Positions 10,191-19,581 of a stretch of 64,000 bases of DNA are shown here, piece by piece (the stretch's first letter is position 1; the number at the start of each line of letters is the position of its first letter). Made by a program: the position numbers and the translations under genes. The notes under the pieces are model-generated. The model was not told the origin of the DNA, did no database searches, and saw only the letters and a list, made by a program, of their open reading frames with translations. Source of the DNA: Acidimicrobiia bacterium. Its GTDB lineage: Bacteria > Actinomycetota > Acidimicrobiia > IMCC26256 > JAGNEX01. The stretch spans positions 1,456,001 to 1,520,000 of the forward strand of contig JACJWE010000001.1 of assembly GCA_020637365.1 (NCBI GenBank), read 5' to 3'.

Positions 10191-10219
10191 TTGAGCGCGA
10201 AAGCCCTGTGTGATAGCTA
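10191..10219 (+). promoter_or_regulatory. Possible promoter for the CocE-type hydrolase
   Basis: TTGAGC at 10191-10196 and TAGCTA at 10214-10219 are separated by 17 bp, in the 381-bp intergenic stretch between the divergent genes at 9944 and 10326. The -10 match is weak. Apart from this and the hairpin at 10259 I see nothing recognisable in that stretch. Confidence 0.35.
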
Positions 10220-10258
10220 TGTTCTGCCGCCGCAACCCTCAGGGGACGGGTTCATCGG

Positions 10259-10292
10259 TCGGCGTTGAACGGGGGACACGGTTCAGCGCCGA
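10259..10292 (+). other. 12-bp stem-loop in the 5' leader of the CocE-type gene
   Basis: TCGGCGTTGAAC (10259-10270) pairs with GTTCAGCGCCGA (10281-10292) with one G.T wobble, around the loop GGGGGACACG. It ends 33 bp before the ATG and has no T tract, so it is not an intrinsic terminator. It could be a leader structure; no known riboswitch was recognised. Confidence 0.5.
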
Positions 10293-10325
10293 TCGGGCGG
10301 TCACTCTGCACCAGGGGGGGAACCT

Positions 10326-13255
10326 ATGCAGATTGCGTCTCGGCTTCGCGCGCGCACCGATTGGCGGCGTGCCTGCACTCGCTGCCTCGTTGCAGCAGTG
10401 TTGGCGAGCATCTCGGCGTTGATCGTTCCGGGTCATTCCAGCGCGGCGTTGACATCATCGGTCCGAGCAGGTCTGGAACAGGTCGTTGTGACCCATGCAG
10501 CGCCTGGCGCCACCGTCGAACTGATCGCTCCGGTGGGCACGGTCCAAGCTACCGGTTTGGCCGATTCGCTCGGCAGCTACATCTTTCGAGAGGTGGCACC
10601 CGCTTCGGGATACACGGTTCGGGTCGGCTCGCAGACAAGCGATCCATTTGAGGTTCGTGCACTCGACGGTTCGACACCACCACAATCGTTCTATGACGGC
10701 CAGGAACTGACGCCGGGCTTCAACTACATCGAGACCCGTGACGGCACCACCTCTCCGCGTGGGTGTATCTGCCCGGCCCCATCGAGGACGGCCCCTACCC
10801 AACGTTGGTCGAATACTCGGGCTATGACCCGTCGCGGCCACCGAGCAGCGGACTCGACGACTTCGGCATTCAGCTACCGCCCAATATCGGTGACTTCTTG
10901 TGTTCCCAGATTTCGGTGTTGTGCGAACTGCCAAGCCAACCCGGCTCTATCTTCGGTGGTGCCCTGGGTTACGCCGTCGTCGCGGTCAACATTCGGGGTA
11001 CCGGTTGTTCGGGCGGGGCGTTTGACTTCTTCGAACAGCTCCAACGCCTCGACGGCTATGACGTGATCGAAACCGTCGCCGCTCAGCGTTGGGTGGCACA
11101 CGGACATGTCGGGATGGTTGGACTGTCCTACCCGGGGATTTCGCAGCTGTACGTCGCTTCGACGCATCCACCCCACCTGGCGAGCATCGCTCCGTTTTCA
11201 GTCTTCGATGATGTGGCCCGTGGTATCACCGCACCCGGCGGCATGTACAACACCGGCTTTGCCGGTGCCTGGATCGATCAGGTGTTGCGTGCCGCGCGAC
11301 CCTACGGACAAGGCTGGGAACGTGCTCGCGTCAACGGTGGCGACACGATCTGCGCGCAGAACCAGTTGTTGCGCCATCAAAATGTTGACAACACCGAAAT
11401 TGCAGAAGCCCAGGAGTTCTACGACCCAGAACTCGTCGACCCACTCAACCCGTACCTGTTCGTAGGAGACATCGATGTGCCTGTGTTGATGGCGGGCGCC
11501 TGGCAGGACGAACAGACCGGCGGACGTTTTTCGACCCTGTGGGACCGGTTTGATTCGGCCCCATTCACCCGCTTCATCGGATACAACGGGCTGCATCCCG
11601 ACGGGTACTCACCTGACATTCTCGCCGAGCTGGACGCGTTCTTGGACTTCTTCGTCGCCGAGAAACGCACCGCCATGAATCCGATTCTTCTCGCTGCGAT
11701 GCCGCTGATGATGGAACAGTTCTTAGGCGCGCCGGTCGCTCCCCCAGCGCAACATTGGCTTTCGGGCAACTTCGCTTCGCTCAAAGAGCGGTACATGGCC
11801 CAGCCGCAGGTTCGCATCATCTATGACCGTGGACGCAGCCTCTTCCCCGGTTCACCGAGTGGCGGATATTCCGTCGACTACGACTCTTGGCCGGTTCCTT
11901 CGGCAGTCGTCGACTGGTATCTGGGGCCTCACGGCGCTCTGAGCTCGGACCCACCTCGCAACACAACCGGTAGCGCCTCGTTTCGCGTGGATACTTCAGA
12001 GGCGGCACAGGCCGTGCGATCAGATCGTGACGAGTGGTATCCCAAACCCGGTTGGCACTGGCCTTATGAGGACGCGGGCGAAGCGCTCACCTTTACGAGC
12101 GATCGATTTGACGACTACACAGCGCTGCTCGGTTCAGGCTCGGTCGACTTGTGGATCAAAAGCGACGCGCCCGATGCCTACCTTGAGGTCACCATCTCAG
12201 AGGTGGACGCTCTCGGCAACGAAATCTACGTGCAGTCGGGCTGGCTGCGGGCCGCTACCCGAGCGTTGGCGCCTGAAGCGCGGGTCGATTGGCCACAGGT
12301 ATCGGGCCTCGCTCAGGACGCCGCGCCGCTCGTCGCCGGTGAGTGGAACCCCGTTCGGATCGAGGTGTTCCCATTTGGACACGTGTTTCAGACGGGCAGC
12401 CAGCTCCGGTTGACGATTGACAACCCGGGTGGAAGTCGTCCGAGTTGGACGTTTCGTACCGACCCGACGCTGAACGACTCGACGGTGGAGGTGGCCTACA
12501 ACGCGTCGTACCCGTCGCGACTGGTGCTCAACCAGGTGGGTGGACTCCCCGAGTTCCTCCCTTTCCGCAGCGACTGCAGCTATCTGCGGGGACAGTACTG
12601 TCGCCCAGACCGACCCTTTGTCAACGCTGTCGCCGAGGAGGCGGTGTTTCCTCCCGAACCACCGCCGACCCCCACGACGATACTCCCCTCCAACCCAGTC
12701 CTCCCGCCGACGGAGGTGACGAGCCAACCTGACGTGACAACATCGCCCGTTGATAGCTCGCCGACGACCCGACCGCTGACGACTCAGACGGTGACGACCC
12801 GACCGCTCACGACCCAGACGGTCACGGCCCGACCGCTCACGACCCAGACGGTGACGACACCGTTCGATCAGACAGCGGCCAACGCCGCCACGGAGAGCAC
12901 CCACGGACGACGATCGGGTGCTCTCCCGACGACGAGGGCCGCATCCTCGGGTGCCGACACCTTCGCAGCGAGGATGCCGTCGGCTATGTCGGAGTCCTCC
13001 GTTCGGGTCGCCGAGGCGTCGCGAGAGCCGGCGAGGTCCGATACCGCAGCGACACTCGCTGGTGATCTGGCGTTTATACCGGCGGCGGACGCCACGAACA
13101 ACGGGCATGCTCCCATCGACGAGAACACTCGGCGAGCGCCCATCGCCCGGACGGGCGGTTCGGTAGCGATCCTGCTCCTGGTAGCAGGCCTGGGGTTGAC
13201 GCTCGGCGCCGTCGTCACGCGCCAAGCTCGCTCCGATCGTTCCGGCCAGCGCTGA
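10326..13255 (+). CDS. Secreted, wall-anchored CocE/NonD (S15-type) hydrolase (one frameshift)
   Basis: The N-terminus is a signal peptide (hydrophobic stretch, then SSAALTSS). It is followed by a prealbumin/CnaB-like beta domain (PGATVELIAPVGT, SLGSYIFREVAPASGYTV). The alpha/beta hydrolase core carries GLSYPGISQLY with the nucleophile Ser, then DEQTGGRF and the C-terminal jelly-roll domain of X-Pro dipeptidyl-peptidase/cocaine-esterase enzymes. A TTRPLTTQTV repeat linker, IARTGGS, a hydrophobic segment and a basic tail look like a sorting signal. A missing C at 10749-10751 breaks the frame between ETRDGTT and AWVYLPGP. RBS AGGGGGGG precedes ATG 10326. Confidence 0.85.
12764..12853 (+). repeat. 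Three 30-bp tandem repeats encoding TTRPLTTQTV
   Basis: Three near-identical 30-bp copies (12764, 12794, 12824) encode the Thr/Pro linker between the hydrolase domain and the C-terminal anchor. The period preserves the frame. Confidence 0.9.
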
Positions 13256-13301
13256 GGGGCCTCGGCTCCGGGGTTCGGTGCCCTGCTAGCGTCGCGCTGC
13301 G

Positions 13302-14036
13302 ATGCTGGCCACCGAATCTGTTTCATCGACTGCGCAGAGGCCCGAATCTGAGGCCATCGTCGTCGTGCCCATCCGTTCCTTTGCATCGGCGAAAACGCGT
13401 CTCTCAACCATCTTTGACGACGTCGAGCGACGAGCGATCGCCGAATTCCTCGCCTGGCAGGTGGTGACAGCTGCTCCCACCAGATCGGTGGTTATCTCCG
13501 GAGATGATGAGGTGCTCAAGTGGGCGCAGGCTCTCAGCGCCGAAACCCTTCGCGATGACAGCAGCCTCGATCGAGCGGCGACGGTGGGCGCAGAGTTTGC
13601 CTATCGACTCGGCGCCGCCCGAACGATCATCAGCCACGCCGATTTGGTCGGACCGGTCGACTTCTCCCCACACGTCACCGTGACCGATCAGACCGCTCTG
13701 ACACCATGTCGGCACGGGACAGGCTCCAACGTGATCAGCTTCCCAAGCGCGGACATCCCCAGGTTCGCATATGGAAAAGACTCTGCTCGCCGACACCTTG
13801 ATCTGTGGGCAAGCCAGGGCCGCGACACCACCATCGTGTCGGCCGATGGCCTGGCCTTCGATCTCGACACCGACTTCGACTGGTTCGACCTGACCCCCGA
13901 ACAAGTTGAGCGCATCGTATCGGGGGCTGGCCTCGACGGCAGCGTCGAGACCTGGCGAGAAGGCTTCGACAGGTCACACGGTCTCGCCCGGAGACAAACC
14001 TCAGCCAACCGACGATCCCAACTCGAGGAGCGATAA
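13302..14036 (+). CDS. fbiD: Phosphoenolpyruvate/2-phospho-L-lactate guanylyltransferase (F420 biosynthesis)
   Basis: Joins GTP to a three-carbon phosphoacid to start coenzyme F420 assembly. The nucleotidyltransferase signature VPIRSFASAKTRLS is at about residues 22-35. HADLVGPVDF holds the metal-binding Asp, CRHGTGSNVISFP matches the D..G.GTN motif, FAYGKDSARRHL matches the yGxxSfxxH motif, and LAFDLDTDFDWFDL matches the closing DiDtpeDL. The first Asp of the usual D..GTN motif is replaced by Cys/Arg, a mild divergence. No other F420 genes lie here, but PIG-L follows after 4 bp. Confidence 0.85.
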   Translation: MLATESVSSTAQRPESEAIVVVPIRSFASAKTRLSTIFDDVERRAIAEFLAWQVVTAAPTRSVVISGDDEVLKWAQALSAETLRDDSSLDRAATVGAEFAYRLGAARTIISHADLVGPVDFSPHVTVTDQTALTPCRHGTGSNVISFPSADIPRFAYGKDSARRHLDLWASQGRDTTIVSADGLAFDLDTDFDWFDLTPEQVERIVSGAGLDGSVETWREGFDRSHGLARRQTSANRRSQLEER

Positions 14037-14040
14037 GCAC

Positions 14041-14805
14041 ATGACGATCGGCAACGCCCCGAAGTCTCACGTCCCGACCCGAGCTTTGGCGTTTGGGGCG
14101 CACCCCGACGACATCGAGTTCGGTGCGGGCGCCACATTGGCCCAGTGGGCGGCCCAGGGTTGTGACGTGGTCATGGCCGTCTTCACCGACGGCTCCAAGG
14201 GAGCGTGGGACCGCTCGACCGACCGAAGCGAACTCATCGATATTCGCCGTCGAGAACAATCCGCGGCAGCGCAACAACTGGGCGCCACCGAGGCGGTGAT
14301 GATGGGCTACGTCGACGGGGATCTCTGGTACACCCCGCCGGTCGTCGAAGCGGTGTGTCGCCTCATCCGACTCCATCGTCCCGATGTTGTGCTGGGTCAC
14401 GACCCGTGGAAGCGATACCGCCTCCACCCCGACCACCGACACGCCGGATTTGCAACCGTCGACGGTGTCGTCGCGGCGCGTGACCATCTGTTCTTTCCCG
14501 AGCAGGGCCTACCGGCGCACCGACCACAGGCGTTGTGGCTGTTCGAAGCCGATGAGCCGAATCTTTGGGAACCGATCAATGTCGGTTTTGACGCCAAAAT
14601 GAAGGCGCTTGCCGCCCACCGTAGCCAGTGGGAATCGACGATGGGAGCGACCGACGAACAGGGATGGTCCCTGTTCGTCGACGCGCAGGCCGCGAAGTAC
14701 TCAGCCGACGGACCCCCGCAAACGACAGCTGCTCAACCGATTAAGGCCACAGGTACGATCGAACCCACGCTGTGGGAGAGCTTCCACGTCATCGACGAGG
14801 TTTGA
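14041..14805 (+). CDS. PIG-L family N-deacetylase
   Basis: Zinc-dependent deacetylase of GlcNAc-type substrates; the family includes MshB and Mca of mycothiol metabolism. GAHPDDIEFGAG at residues 19-30 gives the HPDD metal motif and LHPDHRHAG supplies the second His pair. The length, 254 aa, is normal. GAGGAG lies upstream of ATG 14041, and the gap to fbiD is only 4 bp, so the two are co-translated. It could deacetylate a mycothiol or mycothiol-conjugate substrate, but this is not shown by the sequence. Confidence 0.88.
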   Translation: MTIGNAPKSHVPTRALAFGAHPDDIEFGAGATLAQWAAQGCDVVMAVFTDGSKGAWDRSTDRSELIDIRRREQSAAAQQLGATEAVMMGYVDGDLWYTPPVVEAVCRLIRLHRPDVVLGHDPWKRYRLHPDHRHAGFATVDGVVAARDHLFFPEQGLPAHRPQALWLFEADEPNLWEPINVGFDAKMKALAAHRSQWESTMGATDEQGWSLFVDAQAAKYSADGPPQTTAAQPIKATGTIEPTLWESFHVIDEV

Positions 14806-15031
14806 TTCCGCCGGTCCAGACCTCAACCGCCAAAACAGGTGGTCCGCGACCACAATCAGCGGATCCGGCCCGAATCCGCTGTTGTTCCCCGCGCGACACA
14901 TCCACCTTGGCGCTGCCATCAACGGGGTGTCGCGCTCGGCCGTCTCGACAGAGAAACGCCCGCCCGATGCCGAACCGACATTCGAGCGGGCCGCTACCCG
15001 TACACGGGACGGGCTTGCCGTCCCACTCGTG

Positions 15032-15346
15032 TTATTTGACGAGTCGCTCTTTGGCGGACTCGAGCGTCGCAACTCCGCGCACGACGTCCTTGAATTGGGC
15101 GCCAGCGGTGAACTTAGGAGCCTTCCGAGCGGCGACAGGGATCGCCTCGCCCGTGCGCGGGTTGCGGGCCGTATGGGCCTCACGCGTCACCTGGCTAAAG
15201 GTCCCAAAGCCCGTCAAACGGATGTCGTCGCCTTCGGTGATTGCCTTGATCACTTCGTATTGGAACGCCGCGATTGCCGACTCGGCGTCCTTACGGGAAA
15301 GACCCGACGTTTCTGCGACCGCTGCGACCAAATCTGCCTTATTCAC
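15032..15346 (-). CDS. hup: HU-family nucleoid DNA-binding protein
   Basis: 104 residues. MNKADLVAAVAETSGLSRKDAESAI is the HU N-terminal helix pair, IRLTGFGTFSQVTREAHTARNPRTGE is the dimer strand and DNA-clasping arm with the conserved RNPRTG, and the C-terminus is a short helix. It lacks the long Lys/Ala tail of mycobacterial HupB, so it is the short form. Stand-alone gene, with AGGTGGG upstream of the ATG. Confidence 0.95.
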   Translation of the reverse strand: MNKADLVAAVAETSGLSRKDAESAIAAFQYEVIKAITEGDDIRLTGFGTFSQVTREAHTARNPRTGEAIPVAARKAPKFTAGAQFKDVVRGVATLESAKERLVK

Positions 15347-15440
15347 GTACCCACCTCTTCACTCATGCACGATTGGGGTGCGCCCAAGGCCTGCCGGCCC
15401 GAACGCTAAGGTGACCGTCGACCTAGTTCGGGAGGCGTGA

Positions 15441-15671
15441 ATGCTGGGCGATGGAACCTTTGATGTGCTGGTCGTCGACATCGACCCCGATGGCGATGAT
15501 GATCACCGCATCGAACTCGTGGTCACCGCCGGACAGCACAAAGGCTCGGTCGTCCCATTCACTCTTCCCGACCGGGTGAGCGATCCCTGGTCGCTACTCG
15601 GCATGCCGTTCTCGTTGGTCTGCGACGGCAACACGATGAGACTCGGGCCTCCCGAACCGGTAGCCGGTTAG
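15441..15671 (+). CDS. Small hypothetical protein, 76 aa
   Basis: ATG at 15441 with GGGAGG upstream. An acidic beta-rich sequence (VLVVDIDPDGDDDHRIELVVTAG, then GSVVPFTLPDRVSDPWSLLGMP) suggests a small OB- or SH3-like barrel. I do not recognise it. The 310 bp after it (15672-15981) hold only the tRNA terminator; a 48-codon ORF at 15682 there has no convincing support. Confidence 0.6.
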   Translation: MLGDGTFDVLVVDIDPDGDDDHRIELVVTAGQHKGSVVPFTLPDRVSDPWSLLGMPFSLVCDGNTMRLGPPEPVAG

Positions 15672-15943
15672 CGTCAACACCATGTCGGATTCGATGGACC
15701 GAACCCGAGCCGTACGCCGACCGCCGATACGCGACCTACAGACAGCGAACCGGCGCATTCTGATCACGAGCGCCCCGCACTGTCAACTCGCAGCCCCCCG
15801 ATTCGGGCTTTGTGGCCTGGGCCGATGACTCTGCGCGGTGGCCAACCGCCCGGTGAGCCGCCCGAACCGGTCCTCAAGGCCACTGCAGCAAGCAAGCCGG
15901 GGCGGGACTCGGCCAGAGAACGCGGCGGTGTCTCGGAAACGCG

Positions 15944-15976
15944 AAAAACATCGCCGAGCAGACGCTCGGCGATGTT
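15944..15976 (-). terminator. Intrinsic terminator of the tRNA unit
   Basis: A 13-bp perfect stem (AACATCGCCGAGC / GCTCGGCGATGTT, loop of 4) lies immediately after tRNA-Glu on the minus strand and runs into five T residues. Confidence 0.85.
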
Positions 15977-15981
15977 GATGG

Positions 15982-16054
15982 CAGCCCGTACGGGATTCGA
16001 ACCCGTGTTTCTACCTTGAGAGGGTAGCGTCCTAGGCCCCTAGACGAACGGGCC
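15982..16054 (-). tRNA. tRNA-Glu (CTC)
   Basis: 73-nt cloverleaf. Acceptor GGCCCGT pairs with ACGGGCT (G.U at the first pair). The anticodon loop CTCTCAA gives anticodon CTC, the T arm has CGGGTTCGAATCCCG, and the discriminator is G. CCA is encoded at 15981-15979. Confidence 0.97.
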
Positions 16055-16107
16055 GGGAAGCGGAACATGCCGCCCGGATATGTTCATCGGTCCGTGACCG
16101 ATGCTTG

Positions 16108-16179
16108 CTCGGGGGGGAGGACTCGAACCCCCAATAACTGGACCAGAACCAGTCGTGTTGCCAATTACACCACCCCCGA
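16108..16179 (-). tRNA. tRNA-Gln (CTG)
   Basis: 72-nt cloverleaf. Acceptor TCGGGGG pairs with CCCCCGA, the anticodon stem-loop ACTGG-TTCTGGT-CCAGT gives anticodon CTG, and the T loop is TTCGAGT. CCA is not encoded. It lies 53 bp upstream of tRNA-Glu on the same strand. Confidence 0.95.
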
Positions 16180-16322
16180 AGGTGGTCCGCCCGCAAGCGG
16201 GCCCCGCATATTAGCAACCACCCTGTGGGCGGGTCCGCTTGGGGAGCCTGCAGGGACACCTCAGGTCGCAGCGCACACACCGGACGCTCAGACCCGCGGC
16301 CCACATCGAACAACGCGAATAC

Positions 16323-16928
16323 TCAGAGTCGCTCGAGACGTCGAAAGCCAACGATCCTGCCGACGCTCACATATGCCGTTTCCCGCAAGATGTGTCGCAG
16401 CTCAGAGATGCCGCTGATCGGCGAGTTAGGAACCGGAGAGGTCACCGAATCCAAGCCGAGTTCGTCGCTGATCTGCTGGAGCCGCTCTAGATGAAAACCG
16501 TCCGAGACGATCACGACCCGATCCCAGCCAGCCTCTTCGGCGATCTTGGCAACCTCCTGCATCGACTCCCAACTGTTCGACCCGCGATCCTCTCTGATGA
16601 TGCTCTCCTGAGGGACTCCAAGCTTTGCCAGACCATTCGCGCTGGCCTGAGCTTCGGAAAAGACGTCACCGTCCTGGCGTCCGCCCGTGACGACCAATTT
16701 CGGTGCAATACCCTCCTCGTAGAGGTCGGCTGCGTGTTCTATGCGGGCCAGCAGTACACGGGAAGGTTGGCCGTTGTATTGGGCAGCGCCCATCACCACG
16801 ATCGCATCTGATTGCTTGGCGCCATCGGAGCGCGCCGCCCACAACACCGCGAAAAAATTCGCAACGACATAGACGACGATCAGGAGGATCACTCCGATCA
16901 CGAGCCACCGTCGACGCGACATCGTCAC
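16323..16928 (-). CDS. DUF218 / YdcF-ElyC family membrane-anchored protein
   Basis: One N-terminal membrane helix (LVIGVILLIVVYVVANFFAVL), then the DUF218 core: SDAIVVMGAAQYNGQPS, RIEHAADLYEEGIAPKLVVTGG, SEAQASANGL and VVIVSDGFHLERL. The family includes ElyC/SanA, linked to envelope polysaccharide metabolism. GTG 16928 abuts the gltX stop with no gap; ATG 16922 is the alternative start. Confidence 0.88.
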   Translation of the reverse strand: MTMSRRRWLVIGVILLIVVYVVANFFAVLWAARSDGAKQSDAIVVMGAAQYNGQPSRVLLARIEHAADLYEEGIAPKLVVTGGRQDGDVFSEAQASANGLAKLGVPQESIIREDRGSNSWESMQEVAKIAEEAGWDRVVIVSDGFHLERLQQISDELGLDSVTSPVPNSPISGISELRHILRETAYVSVGRIVGFRRLERL

Positions 16929-18344
16929 CTACTCAAGTACTGCGTTCAAGCGCTTCACCGCTCGCTCGCGTCCGACCAGGATGATCGACTCAAACAGGGG
17001 TAGGCCGCGATCTGTCCCCTCGATCGCTGCGTACAGCACCGGCATTCCTTTACGCGCTTTGATGTCGAGGGCGGTCAACGTGGGGCGCAGGTCGACACCG
17101 TCGACCGTCCACTCACACGTCTCGATGTGGGCAGCCGCGGCGGTGACGACGTCAACCCAATCGTCGAGTTTGGTCGCTCGTTGCCACGCCTCTGGATCGA
17201 TCGAAAACTCGTCGTCAGATCGAAACAAAAACCCCATCTGATCAGCCGCTTCGACCAAAGTCTTCGAACGTCCCTGAGCCAGCGAACACGCTTGGTTCAA
17301 GATATCTGCATCGACGTCGCCGTAACGTTCGGCGACATAGGGAGCGACGGCCGCTGCAAACTCCTCAGCGGAGAGCGCTCTGATGTATTCAGCGTTCATC
17401 CAGCCTAGCTTCTCATAATCAAAAAATGCGGCGGAACGGTTGACGCGGTCGAGGTCGAAGGCGTCGGTGAGCTCAGCGAGGGTCTGGATCTCATTGCCGT
17501 CTTCGGCAGGGAAGCCCAGCAAGGCGATGTAGTTGACCAGCGCCGCCGACAGGTAGCCGCCTTCGGCGAACGCCGACATTGCAACGGCACCGTGACGTTT
17601 GGACAACTTAGATCGATCAGCACCGACCAGCAGCGGCAGATGCGCAAAGAGCGGGTCGATATCAAAGCCGAGCGCATGTCGGATTGCCAACACCCTATGC
17701 GTCGAATCCAGCAGGTCCTCGCCTCGAATGACATGGGTGATTCCCATGTCATAGTCGTCGACAGCGTTCGCGACGTAGAAGACCGCCTCACCCGAAGAAC
17801 GGCGGATCACAAAATCGGCGATGGTGTCCCATGCCACCGAAACGTCACCACGAATGATGTCGGTAAAGGTGGAGACGCCGACACGTGGCACTTTGAAGCG
17901 CACCGTGACCGTCGCTCCTTGTGCCCGTAGATCCTCTCGCTGTGCCTCGCTCAGATCCCGACATGTGCCGTCATAGCCCGGCGCGCGTCCCTCGGTCTTG
18001 GCCGCTGCGGCGCGCTCGTCGAGCTGTTCTTGCGTGCAGAAACATTCATACGCATCGCCGCTGGCGAGCAGCTGGTCGATCGCCGCCTGGTAGCGATCAG
18101 CGCGCTCGCTTTGGCGATATTCCTCGTCCCACTCCAAGCCCAGCCAGGTCAAAGCGTCGCGAATGGCTTGAACCCACTCTTGCCGAGATCGTTCGGTGTC
18201 TGTGTCCTCGATGCGCAGCACGAAGGTCCCACCGTTATGGCGGGCATACAGCCAGTTGAATAGGGCGGTGCGCGCTCCACCGACGTGAAGCGAACCCGTC
18301 GGCGCTGGAGCGAATCGAACTCTTGGTGTTGTGGTCACGGGCAT
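16929..18344 (-). CDS. gltX: Glutamyl-tRNA synthetase
   Basis: Class I aminoacyl-tRNA synthetase, 471 aa, normal length. The HIGH-type motif is PAPTGSLHVGGAR at residues 13-25 and the KMSKS-type motif is SKLSKRHGA near residue 235. The RIEDTDTERS segment and a C-terminal anticodon-binding all-helical domain are present. It lies upstream of the DUF218 gene, tRNA-Gln and tRNA-Glu on the same strand. If the organism lacks glnS (usual in actinomycetes), this enzyme would also charge tRNA-Gln with Glu for GatCAB. Confidence 0.97.
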   Translation of the reverse strand: MPVTTTPRVRFAPAPTGSLHVGGARTALFNWLYARHNGGTFVLRIEDTDTERSRQEWVQAIRDALTWLGLEWDEEYRQSERADRYQAAIDQLLASGDAYECFCTQEQLDERAAAAKTEGRAPGYDGTCRDLSEAQREDLRAQGATVTVRFKVPRVGVSTFTDIIRGDVSVAWDTIADFVIRRSSGEAVFYVANAVDDYDMGITHVIRGEDLLDSTHRVLAIRHALGFDIDPLFAHLPLLVGADRSKLSKRHGAVAMSAFAEGGYLSAALVNYIALLGFPAEDGNEIQTLAELTDAFDLDRVNRSAAFFDYEKLGWMNAEYIRALSAEEFAAAVAPYVAERYGDVDADILNQACSLAQGRSKTLVEAADQMGFLFRSDDEFSIDPEAWQRATKLDDWVDVVTAAAAHIETCEWTVDGVDLRPTLTALDIKARKGMPVLYAAIEGTDRGLPLFESIILVGRERAVKRLNAVLE

Positions 18345-18426
18345 GGATTGTACGACCTGCCCGGTCCTGACCAGTTAGCGCGTTCGACACCGGGTCAGCC
18401 CCAGCGTGCGCTATCGACAGGTATCG

Positions 18427-19581
18427 CTATGTCTTGATGCCGCGCCCGGCGAGGTATTGCCGGGCGACGACACCGCGTTGAACCTGATTGGTGCCCTCAT
18501 AGATCTGGCAGAGCTTGGCGTCTCGCATCATGCGTTCGACCGGGAAGTCGGTCGTGTAGCCGTAGCCACCCAACATCTGTACCGCATCGGTGGTGACGGC
18601 CATAGCGACGTCGGCAGCGAAGCATTTCGCCATCGCACCGAGTTCGGTCATCCGAGGCCCCTTGACCATGACCTCAGACAGTGCGCTGTAGACCAATCCG
18701 CGGGCCGCTTCGATGTTCATGACAGCGTCGGCGATCATGAACTGGATCGCCTGAAAATCGACGATCCGCTGGTCAAACTGTCGACGTTCGTCCACATAGG
18801 ACGACGCCGCATCGATCGCTCCCTGAGCGATACCCACGGCCTGAGCCCCGATGTTTGGCCGCGAACGGTCAAGGGTGCCGAGGGCGTAATAAAAGCCGCG
18901 GCCCTCTTCACCGATCAGCCGCTCTTTGGGCACCCGGACATCGTCGAAGAGGACTTCCCCGGTCGGTGAGCCCTTCATCCCCATCTTCGATTCGAGTTTG
19001 CCAATCGACAGACCCGGCGCATCCGCGGGGACGACAAATGCGGAAATCCCTCGGTGAGCAGCGTCGGGATCGGTCTTTGCAAACACGGTGTACCAAGCCG
19101 ATCGTCCGGCGTTGGTGATCCACATCTTGGCGCCCGAAATCACATAGTCAGACCCGTCGCGTACCGCCCTGGTCGACATCGACGCAACGTCTGAACCTGC
19201 GCCAGCCTCGGACAGGCAATAACTCATCACGTAGTCACCGGCAGCGAGACCCGGCAACACCTCTTGGGCGAGTTCCTCACTCCCCCATTCGATGATCGGG
19301 ATAGCCCCCAACTTCGACGCTATGACCAACAGCGACGTCGATGCGCAGACCCGAGCGAGTTCCTCTAACAAGATGCCCTGAGCGATGGGATCGGCATCGT
19401 CACCACCGACCCGGCCGGGATATGGCACACCCGCAAAGCCAGCCTCGCGCAGCGCTTCAAAGCTCTGCTCGGGAAAGGCGGCGTCCCGGTCCGCCTGCTC
19501 GGCATGCGGAGCGACCCTCGCCTCAGCGAAGGAGCGGATGGATTCGCGGAACGCGATGTGTTCCTCTGAGAGCCGAAACAT
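18427..19581 (-). CDS. Acyl-CoA dehydrogenase
   Basis: FAD flavoprotein that introduces a 2,3 double bond into acyl-CoA. The start is ATG 19581 (MFRLSEEHIAFRESIR), sharing one base with the stop of the gene before it (TGATG). 384 aa. Motifs are YCLSEAGAGSDVASM (FAD/substrate loop), KMWITNAG, GRGFYYALGTLDRSRPNIGAQAVG and the C-terminal QMLGGYGYTTDFPVERMMRD. The catalytic Glu is in IYEGTNQVQRGVVAR. Substrate chain length cannot be told from sequence. Nearby branched-chain genes are biosynthetic, so a link to branched-chain catabolism is not implied. Confidence 0.93.
   Translation of the reverse strand: MFRLSEEHIAFRESIRSFAEARVAPHAEQADRDAAFPEQSFEALREAGFAGVPYPGRVGGDDADPIAQGILLEELARVCASTSLLVIASKLGAIPIIEWGSEELAQEVLPGLAAGDYVMSYCLSEAGAGSDVASMSTRAVRDGSDYVISGAKMWITNAGRSAWYTVFAKTDPDAAHRGISAFVVPADAPGLSIGKLESKMGMKGSPTGEVLFDDVRVPKERLIGEEGRGFYYALGTLDRSRPNIGAQAVGIAQGAIDAASSYVDERRQFDQRIVDFQAIQFMIADAVMNIEAARGLVYSALSEVMVKGPRMTELGAMAKCFAADVAMAVTTDAVQMLGGYGYTTDFPVERMMRDAKLCQIYEGTNQVQRGVVARQYLAGRGIKT

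Noticed and set aside
10150..10320. Possible c-di-AMP or cobalamin riboswitch before the CocE gene
   Set aside because: Only a G-rich loop is reminiscent; the conserved core motifs are not present.
12197..13225. Long minus-strand ORF (342 codons) opposite the CocE C-terminus
   Set aside because: Arg-rich antisense frame of the repeat linker; no start signal.
15682..15828. 48-codon ORF after the 76-aa protein
   Set aside because: No Shine-Dalgarno sequence and no recognisable pattern; too weak to annotate.
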